A stretch of DNA of 51,260 bases. It comes from Planctomycetota bacterium (GTDB lineage Bacteria > Planctomycetota > Planctomycetia > Gemmatales > Gemmataceae). Shown piece by piece: positions 17,583 to 25,646 of this stretch. Made by a program: the position numbers and the translations under genes. The DNA is taken from NCBI GenBank assembly GCA_016191165.1, contig JACPPF010000095.1, positions 1-51,260 of the forward strand, in the 5' to 3' direction. The notes beneath the pieces are model-generated. The model made no database searches and had not been told where the DNA came from. It saw only the letters and a list, made by a program, of their open reading frames with translations. The number at the start of each line of letters is the position of its first letter. Positions within the stretch are counted from its first letter, which is position 1.

Positions 17583-17691
17583 TGACTCAACGGAAAGTCG
17601 GATGCGATGGAATGGGCTACCAGCGGGCGAGCCCCCCCCCGTTGAGTTTTCGGCGAACAGATTTTAGCCAGGAAGAGATGGAGCGAAGCAT
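17583..17691 (-). other. Displaced N-terminal coding segment with a G9 frameshift tract
   Basis: On the minus strand, ATG 17691 (with GAGGG 9 bases upstream) opens MLRSISSWLKSVRRKLNGGG and then stops in its own frame. Immediately after the nine-G run (plus-strand C9, 17632-17640), the downstream frame reads SPAGSPFHRIRLSVESLEVR and continues into the calpain-like protein. With one G fewer the two join into a normal planctomycete N-terminus, similar in layout to that of the protein at 170. This is either a true frameshift, a phase-variable tract, or a sequencing error in a homopolymer. Confidence 0.65.
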
Positions 17692-17843
17692 GGCGAACAC
17701 CCTCTACGTGACGTGAAATGGTAAAGGCCCAGAATGGAAACACCTGATATTACGCATGGAGAAACTGCAATGTCAAGTGATTATTCGTTTTTCGCTTCGC
17801 CGCTTCGCCGCTTGCCGGTTAGCGTTCGCACGGGCCCGATATC

Positions 17844-17953
17844 CTTCTCCCCTCTCCCTCTAGGAGAGGGGCGGGGGGTGAGGGTGGAACTCCCTGTATT
17901 TTGCGGGTTCGGCCCTCACCCCCAAACTCCTCTCCCAGAGGGAGAGGGGGGGT
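17844..17953. repeat. Inverted repeat pair, family D (ctctccc/gggagag)
   Basis: Two short hairpins (CCCTCTCCCTCTAGGAGAGGGG and CTCCTCTCCCAGAGGGAGAGG types) flank a ~50-base spacer, with GGGGGTGAGGG and CCCTCACCCCC as inverted inner ends. The pair lies just downstream of the beta-propeller gene stop at 17959. Copies occur at 25525-25620 and 50196-50281. Apart from this pair and the displaced N-terminus at 17583-17691, nothing gene-like is seen in 17692-17958. Confidence 0.8.
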
Positions 17954-17958
17954 CGTGT

Positions 17959-19263
17959 TTACTTCACCTGCTCCGGCCGAAAGCGGATCAGCGTGAAAGG
18001 CGCCAGCGTGAGGATGTTTACCGAACCATCGGCAGAGGCGGCGATGCCCAGGGGTTGCCAGGGGGTGTAGGTGCCGTCCTTTTCTTTACGCAGCGTGTGG
18101 TGCCAGGGTTTTAATTTACCCTTGGCGTCGTAGAGATTGATGTAGCTGGGATTGGCGATGCCGACGATGCCGTGATCGCGGGAAGCCTTGGCGCCGGGGG
18201 TGTAGCTGACGAGGTGGCAGCGTGGCCCGCCCGGGAAGGCATGGTCGGTGACTCCCATCCACACCTTGCCCTTGTTGTCCACGCACATGGCCCGGCAATC
18301 GGTCGCCTTGGTGTCCGCCAGAATCTTGCCGTGCGCCTTGCCTGGAATCTTCTTGGCCGTGGCGGTCATGTCAAACGAGTAGAGTTGGTTCGTGGACATC
18401 TCGACGCACCAGAGAGTTTTGTGATCGGGCGACCAGTCCCAGTTGAGGATGGCGCCGTCCTTGGTGATGGCCTTGGGGGGCGCCTGGCCGTCCACCGTGA
18501 CTTCAAGTTTTTCGAGCTTGTTCGCCTTGGGATCGAAGCGCGCGATCCGACCGCCGCGCAAGGGATGGTAGGCCCGGCCCTGATTATCGACCACGATGAA
18601 CGCATAGGAATGTCCGGTGTCGCCAAGGTCGCGGTACTTTTTCGTTTTGAGATCGAGCACCATGAAATGCGATTTCTCGATCGGCCGACCGTCGTCGCAC
18701 GTGGAGATGTAGCAGAGGCCTCGTTCCTCGTCGGGGGTGACGCTGATGACGCCGAAATGTTTCTGGGGCATGCCGAAGTTTTCGGTCTTGCCCGTCTTGG
18801 GATCGTACGCCAGAACATAGCCGCCGGGATAGTCGGAGAGTTTTTCGCCTTTCTCCGGGTAGCCTTGCTTGGAGCCGATGTAGATTTTGCCGGTGAGTTG
18901 GCCGACATTGTTGCGCGTATGGATCTTGGCCTGGGCGGCAAAGCCGCGTAGCATGGACATGATGACGCGATGGACATCGACGACCATCTGCATGGCGTTG
19001 TTGAGGGGATTGAACTCGACGAGGTAGGCGTTGACGCCGTACTTGGCGCAGCCGATGTAAAGCCGGCCGTTCTTGCCTTCGATGATGGAGAAGTAGCCAC
19101 TCTCTTGATTGGTGTACTGGGACGGGACATGGAAGGCAGTGCCCAGGATATAGCGGGGCGTCCCCTGGTTTTGCGCCTCGACCGGCCAGTTGAAGGCGAC
19201 GGCCAGGAACGCCACGAGCAGCCACCAGCGATGTTTGCGGAACAGGTTTCGGCAGGTTTGCAT
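17959..19263 (-). CDS. Secreted beta-propeller protein of unknown function
   Basis: 434 residues. A signal peptide (WWLLVAFLAVAFNWPVEA) is followed by repeated propeller blades (ENGYFSII-like SGYFSIIEGKNGRLYIGC, GGYVLAYDPKTGKTENFG, SHFMVLDLKTKKYRDLG, GRIARFDPKANKLEKLEV, NQLYSFDMTATAKKIPG, GKVWMGVTDHAFPGGPRC). The blade pattern resembles other planctomycete exported propellers, and a scaffold or carbohydrate-related role is possible but not shown. The start has only a G-rich GGGGGG element upstream. Confidence 0.75.
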   Translation of the reverse strand: MQTCRNLFRKHRWWLLVAFLAVAFNWPVEAQNQGTPRYILGTAFHVPSQYTNQESGYFSIIEGKNGRLYIGCAKYGVNAYLVEFNPLNNAMQMVVDVHRVIMSMLRGFAAQAKIHTRNNVGQLTGKIYIGSKQGYPEKGEKLSDYPGGYVLAYDPKTGKTENFGMPQKHFGVISVTPDEERGLCYISTCDDGRPIEKSHFMVLDLKTKKYRDLGDTGHSYAFIVVDNQGRAYHPLRGGRIARFDPKANKLEKLEVTVDGQAPPKAITKDGAILNWDWSPDHKTLWCVEMSTNQLYSFDMTATAKKIPGKAHGKILADTKATDCRAMCVDNKGKVWMGVTDHAFPGGPRCHLVSYTPGAKASRDHGIVGIANPSYINLYDAKGKLKPWHHTLRKEKDGTYTPWQPLGIAASADGSVNILTLAPFTLIRFRPEQVK

Positions 19264-19314
19264 GTTGCCCCCCTTTGTATTGGATATTGGAAAGTATATT
19301 TCTTCCGAGCCTGA

Positions 19315-19360
19315 AGCGTGAGCGAAGGTGGCGAATTCTTCGCTCGCGCTTCAGGCTCGG
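19315..19360. repeat. Inverted repeat, family E (CCGAGCCTGAAGCG...CGCTTCAGGCTCGG)
   Basis: A 46-base imperfect palindrome with arms CCGAGCCTGAAGCGTGAGCG and CGCTCGCGCTTCAGGCTCGG lies between two divergent genes. Read through, it encodes LKRERRWRI..RSRFRLG, a sequence that would appear as a false N-terminal extension of the next gene. Confidence 0.8.
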
Positions 19361-19376
19361 ATCGAGAAACCATTTC

Positions 19377-20564
19377 ATGACGCTCCCGATCTCCAGGAAC
19401 GCGGGCCTGCACGTCCGCTATGAGAAGGCGGGTTTGATTCTTGACGCTCTGCCGATCCCCTGGAATGCGGACGCGGTGATCGTGGAGGCCAACGTGCGTT
19501 TGCCTTCCAAGACTCCGCGCTCGAAGCAGGACTTTGTACTGCAACTCTCGAACGGCGCGGCGCCGGTGCCGGCCGAACTTATTATGCGGGAGAAACAGCA
19601 TTCCGCGCTGCGCGTGTTTTTTCGCATTCCGCCGCCGCCGGAAACCTGCGAGGCGACCGTGCGCTGGCGCGAGCATCTGCTGGGCGAGATCGAGTTGCCG
19701 ATGGTGGCGCTGACGGCGTTCGTGGAGGGCCTATCGCTGGAGTTGCCCACGCTTCACGTGACGCTAGGGGACGAGACGGTGGCCTGTCAAGCGATCGTGC
19801 ATACCCAGGCGAAGGCAATTCATGCGTCCGCGATCCTGCGGGGCCGGGGGCCGCTGGCGCCGGTGCTGGGGCTGGGCTTGCGCGTTCATATTCGCGACGA
19901 ATGGGAATCGATCGACCAGACAGTCCACGTCGCACTTACGGGTGAACAACTTCGCGCAAGGCAAGCCCTGGTGACGGTTCGTTTTCCGAAGTTGCGCAAG
20001 GCCGGCGTTTATCGCGTGTCCTGGCATTTCGGCCCGCGGCTCTTGTTTGAACAATCGCTGCGCTGCATCACACAGAAGGCGTTTCAGCGTTCGGTGCGTA
20101 TCACGGCGACGCGCTTTATCGTACACAACGTGAACGGATCGATGCAGACCGTGCGTTCGCTGCCGATGCGCGACGGCGCCCTGGCGCTTGATGGCGTCGC
20201 GCAGGTGGTCCCGTGCTTTTACGTGTGCAGTAATGAGCCGGGCGCTGTCGGTCTGGTTCCGTTCACCGTGCGGGCGCTGGTGGACGACACGATCACCACG
20301 CTGGGCATTCACGAGAACTTTCTCGTCACCGATGGCCCGACGCCCATCATCCTCGGCGCCGTTGACGCCGGGGATGCGCCGCGCATTCGGCATTTCACCC
20401 TGGCGGCCGGAAATGCCAACCTCGGCAACCTGGCCTTGCTGCCGACGGCCTCGGCGGCATTCACGGCCGAGGGAGGCTTTGCACGGATGGACGACTACCT
20501 CTGGTCCCCCGCCGCGGAAGAAAACTTGCAGGATCGCCTCGGAAAATTGCTTGGCGGCGAATGA
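19377..20564 (+). CDS. Hypothetical protein, beta-rich
   Basis: 395 residues from ATG 19377. Earlier in-frame starts would translate the family E repeat and were rejected. There is no signal peptide or membrane helix. The sequence is mostly beta-like (AVIVEANVRLPS, CEATVRWREHLLGEIELPMV, LGLGLRVHIRDEW, KAGVYRVSWHFGPR), and the end ATSAAFTAEGG-type region leads to an acidic helix (AAEENLQDRLGKLLGGE). No known domain is recognised. Its stop overlaps the extended frame of the DUF1501 gene, whose better start is 69 bases further on, so the two may be co-transcribed. Confidence 0.7.
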   Translation: MTLPISRNAGLHVRYEKAGLILDALPIPWNADAVIVEANVRLPSKTPRSKQDFVLQLSNGAAPVPAELIMREKQHSALRVFFRIPPPPETCEATVRWREHLLGEIELPMVALTAFVEGLSLELPTLHVTLGDETVACQAIVHTQAKAIHASAILRGRGPLAPVLGLGLRVHIRDEWESIDQTVHVALTGEQLRARQALVTVRFPKLRKAGVYRVSWHFGPRLLFEQSLRCITQKAFQRSVRITATRFIVHNVNGSMQTVRSLPMRDGALALDGVAQVVPCFYVCSNEPGAVGLVPFTVRALVDDTITTLGIHENFLVTDGPTPIILGAVDAGDAPRIRHFTLAAGNANLGNLALLPTASAAFTAEGGFARMDDYLWSPAAEENLQDRLGKLLGGE

Positions 20565-20632
20565 TTTGGTACACTGCCCCAAGCCCCGGGATGAGTGCAG
20601 CGATTCCCGGGGGGTGCATGAGGAACATAACC

Positions 20633-21994
20633 ATGAATCGGCGCAAATTCTTCCAATTCGGAGGTGTATCCCTCTTTTCCGCCGGCTTGATGCACATACT
20701 CGCCTCGCGCACATCCGCACAGCCGCCGCGGCAGCGCGCGAAAGCGTGCATTCTCCTGTTTCAAGTTGGCGGCCCCTATCAAGCCGAGACCTTCGATCCC
20801 AAGCCCAACGCCTCAGCGGAGATTCGCGGCATCTTTCGCACGATCCAGACGCGCGTCCCTGGCTTGCTGATGACCGATGCCTTGCCGCGCGTCGCCGAAC
20901 ATGCCGACAAGCTCACCATCCTGCGCGGCGTGAACCACACGATCCGCTGTCATAACCCGGCCATCTATTGCAGCATCGTGGGCCGCGAGGCGACGGACCC
21001 GATGGCGGTCTCGAATCGCACCAACGCCCGGCGGACCGATCATCCGCACTTCGCATCGGTGGTCGCCCGATTGCGGCCGCCGCGGACGTCGATGCCGTTT
21101 CACGTCATCATTCCGAACACGACGAACAACGGCCCCGCGAAATCGCCCGGGCTGTTGGGCGGCTACCTTGGCGCGGCGTACGATCCGTTTGTGCTCGGCG
21201 CCGATCCAAACTCGCCCGACTTCCGCATTGAAAGCCTCGATCCGCCAACCGATGTCGATTCGCGCCGTTTTGCGGGAAGGCAATCGCTCTTGCAACGCTT
21301 CGATCGCCAGCAGCGCATCGTCGAGCGCACCGGCGCGGTTGATTCCATGCACACGCTTTATCGCCGGGCGTTCAACATGCTGACCGACCCCGCGTCGAAA
21401 GTCGCCTTCGACCTGTCGCGCGAATCCGACCGCGTGCGCGATCGCTATGGCCGCCACACGCAAGGTCAAAGTGCGCTGCTCGCGCGGCGGCTCGTCGAGG
21501 TCGGCGTGCCGTTCGTCTCGGTGTTCTCTCACGTCGATGTCGATCGCGGCAGCTGGGACACGCATCAAAATCACAATACCCGCGTGCGTGAACAGCTCCT
21601 GCCGCCGGCGGATCAATCGTTCAGCGCCCTTTTGGAAGACCTGCACACGCGCGGCCTCCTCGATGAAACCCTTGTCATCTGGATGGGCGAGTTTGGCCGC
21701 ACGCCCAGGATGGGCGTCAACTTCTCGAACAACACCAACAACGTCACGGGCCGCGATCACTGGTGCAACTGCTATTCGGTGGTGCTGGCGGGCGGGGGCG
21801 TGCGCGGGGGCAACGTCGTTGGCTCCTCCGACCAGTTCGCCGCTTACCCGCGCGAACGGGCGGTCCACGTTAGCGAACTGGCGGCTACCATATTTCACCT
21901 ACTTGGCATCGACCCGCGTGCCCAACTCTACGACATCCAGGGGCAGTTCCACACGATCTGCGACGGCAACCCGGTGATGGAGGCGATGCGGTAG
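20633..21994 (+). CDS. DUF1501 family protein (sulfatase-like fold, exported)
   Basis: 453 residues from ATG 20633, preceded by TGAGGAAC 8 bases upstream. The N-terminus NRRKFFQFGGVSLFSAGL is a twin-arginine-like signal (RRKF followed by a hydrophobic stretch). DUF1501 features include ACILLFQVGGPYQAETFDPK, PNASAEIRGIFRTI, LPRVAEHADKLTILRGVNH, ALLEDLHTRGLLDETLVIWM, GEFGRTPRMG and GRDHWCNCYSVVLAGGGVRGG. The family is abundant in Planctomycetes and is often paired with a DUF1549/DUF1553 partner; none is present here. The function is unproven. The first 70 bases before the start contain a CCCCGGGA...TCCCGGGG hairpin. Confidence 0.88.
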   Translation: MNRRKFFQFGGVSLFSAGLMHILASRTSAQPPRQRAKACILLFQVGGPYQAETFDPKPNASAEIRGIFRTIQTRVPGLLMTDALPRVAEHADKLTILRGVNHTIRCHNPAIYCSIVGREATDPMAVSNRTNARRTDHPHFASVVARLRPPRTSMPFHVIIPNTTNNGPAKSPGLLGGYLGAAYDPFVLGADPNSPDFRIESLDPPTDVDSRRFAGRQSLLQRFDRQQRIVERTGAVDSMHTLYRRAFNMLTDPASKVAFDLSRESDRVRDRYGRHTQGQSALLARRLVEVGVPFVSVFSHVDVDRGSWDTHQNHNTRVREQLLPPADQSFSALLEDLHTRGLLDETLVIWMGEFGRTPRMGVNFSNNTNNVTGRDHWCNCYSVVLAGGGVRGGNVVGSSDQFAAYPRERAVHVSELAATIFHLLGIDPRAQLYDIQGQFHTICDGNPVMEAMR

Positions 21995-22000
21995 CGCCCC

Positions 22001-22067
22001 GTTTAGCCGCGAGGCGCAGCGGAGCGCGGGAGTTGGAACCGCGCTCCGCTGCGCGTCGCGGCTAAAC
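22001..22067. repeat. Inverted repeat, family F (TTTAGCCGCG...CGCGGCTAAA)
   Basis: Arms of 28-29 bases (GTTTAGCCGCGAGGCGCAGC + GGAGCGCGG, and the reverse) pair with few mismatches around a ~10-base loop, between the DUF1501 gene and mfd. Half copies ending in TTTAGCCGCG or CGCGGCTAAA occur near 5908, 9288, 39303 and 39442. Confidence 0.8.
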
Positions 22068-22102
22068 AATTGCAAAATGGCAAAATGCCGTAGAATACCC
22101 CC

Positions 22103-25100
22103 ATGTCCGCAGCCCCAGCCACCGGCGTGCTGCCAGGCCGATTGCAAGAACTCCCTCGTTGGCTCGAAGGGACCGAGGGATTCCCTGCGCTCTTGCAGAC
22201 GCTGCAAGCCGGGCGAGCGGCGACCGTCGAGGGAACCTGGAACTCCTCGGCCGCACTCGTTGCGGCTTCTCTTGCGCATCATGCACCGGCGACGTTACTC
22301 GTCGTGCTGGCGCATCCGCGTGATTTGGACGCCTGGGACGAAGACCTTCTCAGCTTCAGCGGACTGCGTGCCGTCACTTTTCCCGCCTGGGACGCTCTAC
22401 CTGGCACGGACACCGTGCTCGACGAAATCGGCGGCAAACGGCTGCGCGTCTTGCGTCACCTTGAAAACGATCAGACGCCCAGGCTCTTGCTCACGACCAT
22501 TCAGGCACTGCTTCAACCCGTGCCGAATCGTGAGCAGTTGGCCAAACATCGCAAGCGCCTGCGCGTCGGCCAGGATGTTCCAATCGATTCGATCGTCGCC
22601 TGGTTGATCGAGCAGGGCTTTCAACGCATGGAAGCCATCGAAATCCCAGGCGAGTTCAGCCAGCGCGGCGGCATCCTCGATGTCTTTTCGCCCGATGCGG
22701 AAGCGCCTTACCGTCTCGAATTCTTCGGCAACGAGATCGAATCGATCCGGCAGTTTTCGCCGGAAACGCAGCGCAGCCTGGGCGACGTCAAAGCAGTTGA
22801 GATCACGGCGCAGGGCCGACATACGCCCGGCGAGGACATGCTGCGCGGCAATCTGTGCGATTATTTGCCCGTCAAAACCTGGACACTACTCGTCGAATTG
22901 GGCGATCTCGAAGAGCAGGGGAAGGCGTACCTGGAGCGCACATCGGACGTCACTGGCCTTTTCTCGGTTCCTGGCGTCTTCAAACAGCTCGTGCAGTTTG
23001 CCAGCATTCGACTGTCCACTCTGCCGATCGCGAGTGTCGAGACGACGTATCATCCGCGTGTCGAATCGGTGGAGCGGTTCAGCGGCGATGTCACCAGGGT
23101 GCGCGACGAGCTCGACAGCGCGGCGGCCAACGATTACGTCTTGATCGCTTGCCACAATGACGCCGAGAAGCAGCGCCTGGGCGAAGTGCTCGCGCAAGGA
23201 AAACTAGCCCAGGCCGATCGCCTGCGGCTTGTCATCGGGCACGTGCAGGCGGGCTTTCGGCTGGTGCTTGATTCCGCCGCTTGCGGCTTAGCGTTCGATG
23301 GCGTGCACGCGAATGCCACGCCGCAAGCGGTGTCGGGCATTGTCATCCTCGGCGATCACGAGTTATTCCATCGCGAGCAAGCGCATACGACGTTGCCCCG
23401 CCGGCAGCTTGAATCGCGGGCCATTGACAGCTTCCTCGATCTGCAAGAGGATGATCTCGTCGTCCATCTCAGTCACGGCATCGCCCGCTTTCGCGGCATG
23501 CACACGCTGGAAAAGAATGGCCAGACCGAGGAACACCTGATCCTCGAATTCGCGGAGCGCACGCGCGTTTACGTGCCGGCGTCGAAGATTGACCTGGTGC
23601 AAAAATACGTCGGTGGCGCCAAGAGCGATCCACAACTTTCCAAGCTCGGCGGCACGAGCTGGCAAAGGAAAAAGGAGCGCGTTCAGGCTGCCGTCATGGA
23701 TCTGGCCAGCGAGATGCTCGAACTGCAAGCGCTGCGCGAGTCCAAGCCCGGCGTCGCCTTTCCACCCGATAGCGATTGGCAACGCGAGTTCGATGCCGCC
23801 TTCCCCTATCAAGAGACGTCCGATCAACTCACGACCATTGCCGAGATCAAACGTGACATGGAGAAATCGCGCCCCATGGATCGCCTCATCTGCGGCGATG
23901 TCGGCTACGGCAAAACCGAGCTGGCGATGCGGGCCGCCTTCAAGGCAATCGACAACGGCAAACAGGTCGCGATCCTGGTGCCGACCACCGTTTTGGCCGA
24001 GCAGCATTTCCGCACCTTCTCGCAGCGCATGGCCGAGTATCCGTTTGTCGTTGAAGTCATCAGCCGGTTTCGCACCGGGGGCGAACAACGACGCATCGTG
24101 AAACGGCTCGAGGACGGTTCGATCGACATCATCATCGGCACCCATCGCATTGTCTCCAAAGACGTGAAATTCAAGGAGCTCGGCCTGGTCATCATCGACG
24201 AGGAGCAACGCTTCGGCGTCGAACACAAAGAACGCCTGAAGCACCTGCGGCAAACGGTGGACGTGCTGACGTTGACGGCGACGCCGATCCCGCGCACGCT
24301 ACACCTGTCGCTCTTGGGCATTCGCGACATCAGCAACCTGGAGACGGCCCCACAAGGCCGGCTGGCGATCGAGACGCGCATCGTGCGTTTCGATCCGCAG
24401 CTCATCCGCCACGCGATCATGCGCGAACTCAATCGCGAGGGACAGATCTACTTCGTTCACAATCGCGTTCACAACATTCATGACATTGCTCACAAGATTC
24501 ACGAGATCGTGCCGGAGGCGCGCATCGTTGTCGGGCATGGCCAGATGGGGGAACACGAACTCGAAGAAGCGATGGTGAAGTTCGTGCAGAAACAGGCGGA
24601 CATCTTGGTGGCGACCACGATCATCGAAAGCGGGCTCGACATTCCCAACGCCAATACCATCTTTATCAATCAGGCCGACAATTACGGTTTGGCCGACCTG
24701 CACCAGTTACGCGGTCGGGTGGGAAGGTACAAGCATCGCGCCTATGCGTACTTGCTGCTTGATGCGGACCGCGCCATCACGCCGACCGCGACGCGGCGAT
24801 TGAAAGCGATCGAGGAATTCACGGAGCTGGGCGCGGGCTTCAAGATTGCCATGCGCGATCTGGAAATTCGCGGCGCTGGCAACATCCTCGGCACGCAGCA
24901 AAGCGGGCACATCGCGGCCGTCGGCTATGAACTCTATTGCAGCTTGCTCGAAAACGCCGTGCGCAGTCTCAAGAACATGCCAGTCAAGACGCATCAGGAG
25001 GTCACGATCGATTTGCCCTGGTATGCCATCTTGCCTCGCGATTACGTGCCGGGGCAAAAACTAAAGATCGAGGTTTACCGGCGTCTATCGCGCGTGCGCA

Positions 25101-25483
25101 AGCTGGACGCGCTCATCGATTTTCGGCAAGAGCTGCGCGATCGCTACGGCCCGATTCCTCCGCCGGCCGAATGGCTGCTGCGTCTGGCGGAACTACGCAT
25201 TTTGGCCAGCCACTGGCAAATTGCGGATATTCATCTGGAAGGCAAATGGGAGCATCCGGAAGGAACGGCCGAGCCGCGGCTGATTCATGCGACTGGCCCG
25301 GTCGACCTGGTGTTTTCCTATCGCCAACCGCGCAAGGCGGAGCGTCTGGCGAAACGCGACGAGCGCCTGCGCATCGTGGATGCCCAGAGCGCCTACTTTC
25401 GCTTGCGTCCCACGGAGTTTGAACCGCTCGTACTCTTCGAGACCATCAAACATCTCTTGCGTTTGCCTGACCGTCCGGTATAA
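22103..25483 (+). CDS. mfd: Transcription-repair coupling factor Mfd
   Basis: 1126 residues, the usual Mfd length. It displaces RNA polymerase stalled at DNA lesions and recruits UvrA. Regions in order: a UvrB-like N-terminal module (about 1-340), an RNA-polymerase-interacting domain (CarD-like, DLQEDDLVVHLSHGIARFRG, about 445-510), an ATPase/translocase with Walker A (CGDVGYGKTELA, about 597-609) and DEEQ box (IIDEEQRFGVEH, about 694), helicase motifs (LTATPIPRTLHLSL; GLDIPNANTIFINQADNYGL; QLRGRVGRY), and a C-terminal TRCF domain (LPRDYVPGQKLKIEVYRRLS). Near residue 392 a palindromic element inserts DSAACGLAFDG-type residues in a linker before GDHELFHRE. The Shine-Dalgarno is weak. The lipoprotein gene follows after 163 bases. 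Confidence 0.97.
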   Translation: MSAAPATGVLPGRLQELPRWLEGTEGFPALLQTLQAGRAATVEGTWNSSAALVAASLAHHAPATLLVVLAHPRDLDAWDEDLLSFSGLRAVTFPAWDALPGTDTVLDEIGGKRLRVLRHLENDQTPRLLLTTIQALLQPVPNREQLAKHRKRLRVGQDVPIDSIVAWLIEQGFQRMEAIEIPGEFSQRGGILDVFSPDAEAPYRLEFFGNEIESIRQFSPETQRSLGDVKAVEITAQGRHTPGEDMLRGNLCDYLPVKTWTLLVELGDLEEQGKAYLERTSDVTGLFSVPGVFKQLVQFASIRLSTLPIASVETTYHPRVESVERFSGDVTRVRDELDSAAANDYVLIACHNDAEKQRLGEVLAQGKLAQADRLRLVIGHVQAGFRLVLDSAACGLAFDGVHANATPQAVSGIVILGDHELFHREQAHTTLPRRQLESRAIDSFLDLQEDDLVVHLSHGIARFRGMHTLEKNGQTEEHLILEFAERTRVYVPASKIDLVQKYVGGAKSDPQLSKLGGTSWQRKKERVQAAVMDLASEMLELQALRESKPGVAFPPDSDWQREFDAAFPYQETSDQLTTIAEIKRDMEKSRPMDRLICGDVGYGKTELAMRAAFKAIDNGKQVAILVPTTVLAEQHFRTFSQRMAEYPFVVEVISRFRTGGEQRRIVKRLEDGSIDIIIGTHRIVSKDVKFKELGLVIIDEEQRFGVEHKERLKHLRQTVDVLTLTATPIPRTLHLSLLGIRDISNLETAPQGRLAIETRIVRFDPQLIRHAIMRELNREGQIYFVHNRVHNIHDIAHKIHEIVPEARIVVGHGQMGEHELEEAMVKFVQKQADILVATTIIESGLDIPNANTIFINQADNYGLADLHQLRGRVGRYKHRAYAYLLLDADRAITPTATRRLKAIEEFTELGAGFKIAMRDLEIRGAGNILGTQQSGHIAAVGYELYCSLLENAVRSLKNMPVKTHQEVTIDLPWYAILPRDYVPGQKLKIEVYRRLSRVRKLDALIDFRQELRDRYGPIPPPAEWLLRLAELRILASHWQIADIHLEGKWEHPEGTAEPRLIHATGPVDLVFSYRQPRKAERLAKRDERLRIVDAQSAYFRLRPTEFEPLVLFETIKHLLRLPDRPV
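23276..23331. repeat. 56-bp palindromic element (family C) inside mfd
   Basis: GCCGCTTGCGGCTTAGCGTT at the left pairs with the reverse-complementary arm ending CCGCAAGCGG. A near-identical 56-bp copy lies between genes at 37182-37237. The length inside mfd keeps the reading frame open. Half copies are at 14272-14299, 25501-25520 and 51121-51140. Confidence 0.85.
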
Positions 25484-25499
25484 ACCGCCACACCTACAA

Positions 25500-25620
25500 A
25501 AGCCGCTTGCGGCTTAGCGTGTCCCACCCCTCTCCTTTTGGGAGAGGGGCAGGGGTGAGGGAGGGAATTTGCAACCTGCATGCCCCTCACCCCCGACCCC
25601 TCTCCCAAAAGGAGAGGGGA
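25500..25620. repeat. Family C half-element followed by family D inverted pair
   Basis: AGCCGCTTGCGGCTTAGCG (25501-25519) is followed by a family D pair with hairpins CCCCTCTCCTTTTGGGAGAGG and CCCCTCTCCCAAAAGGAGAG, joined by GGGGTGAGG...CCCTCACCCC ends. It lies between mfd and the lipoprotein gene. Read in the lipoprotein frame it gives SPPTPLPKGEG, an N-terminal artefact not used here. Confidence 0.85.
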
Positions 25621-25646
25621 GAACGCGGCAACCAGGGAGGCCGGGA

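Noticed and set aside
18172-18951. 259-residue plus-strand open frame antisense to the secreted propeller
   Set aside because: Shadow frame without start signal or domain.
20584-20612. CCCCGGGA...TCCCGGGG hairpin before the DUF1501 gene as a terminator
   Set aside because: No T tract and it lies between probably co-transcribed genes; likely a small repeat.
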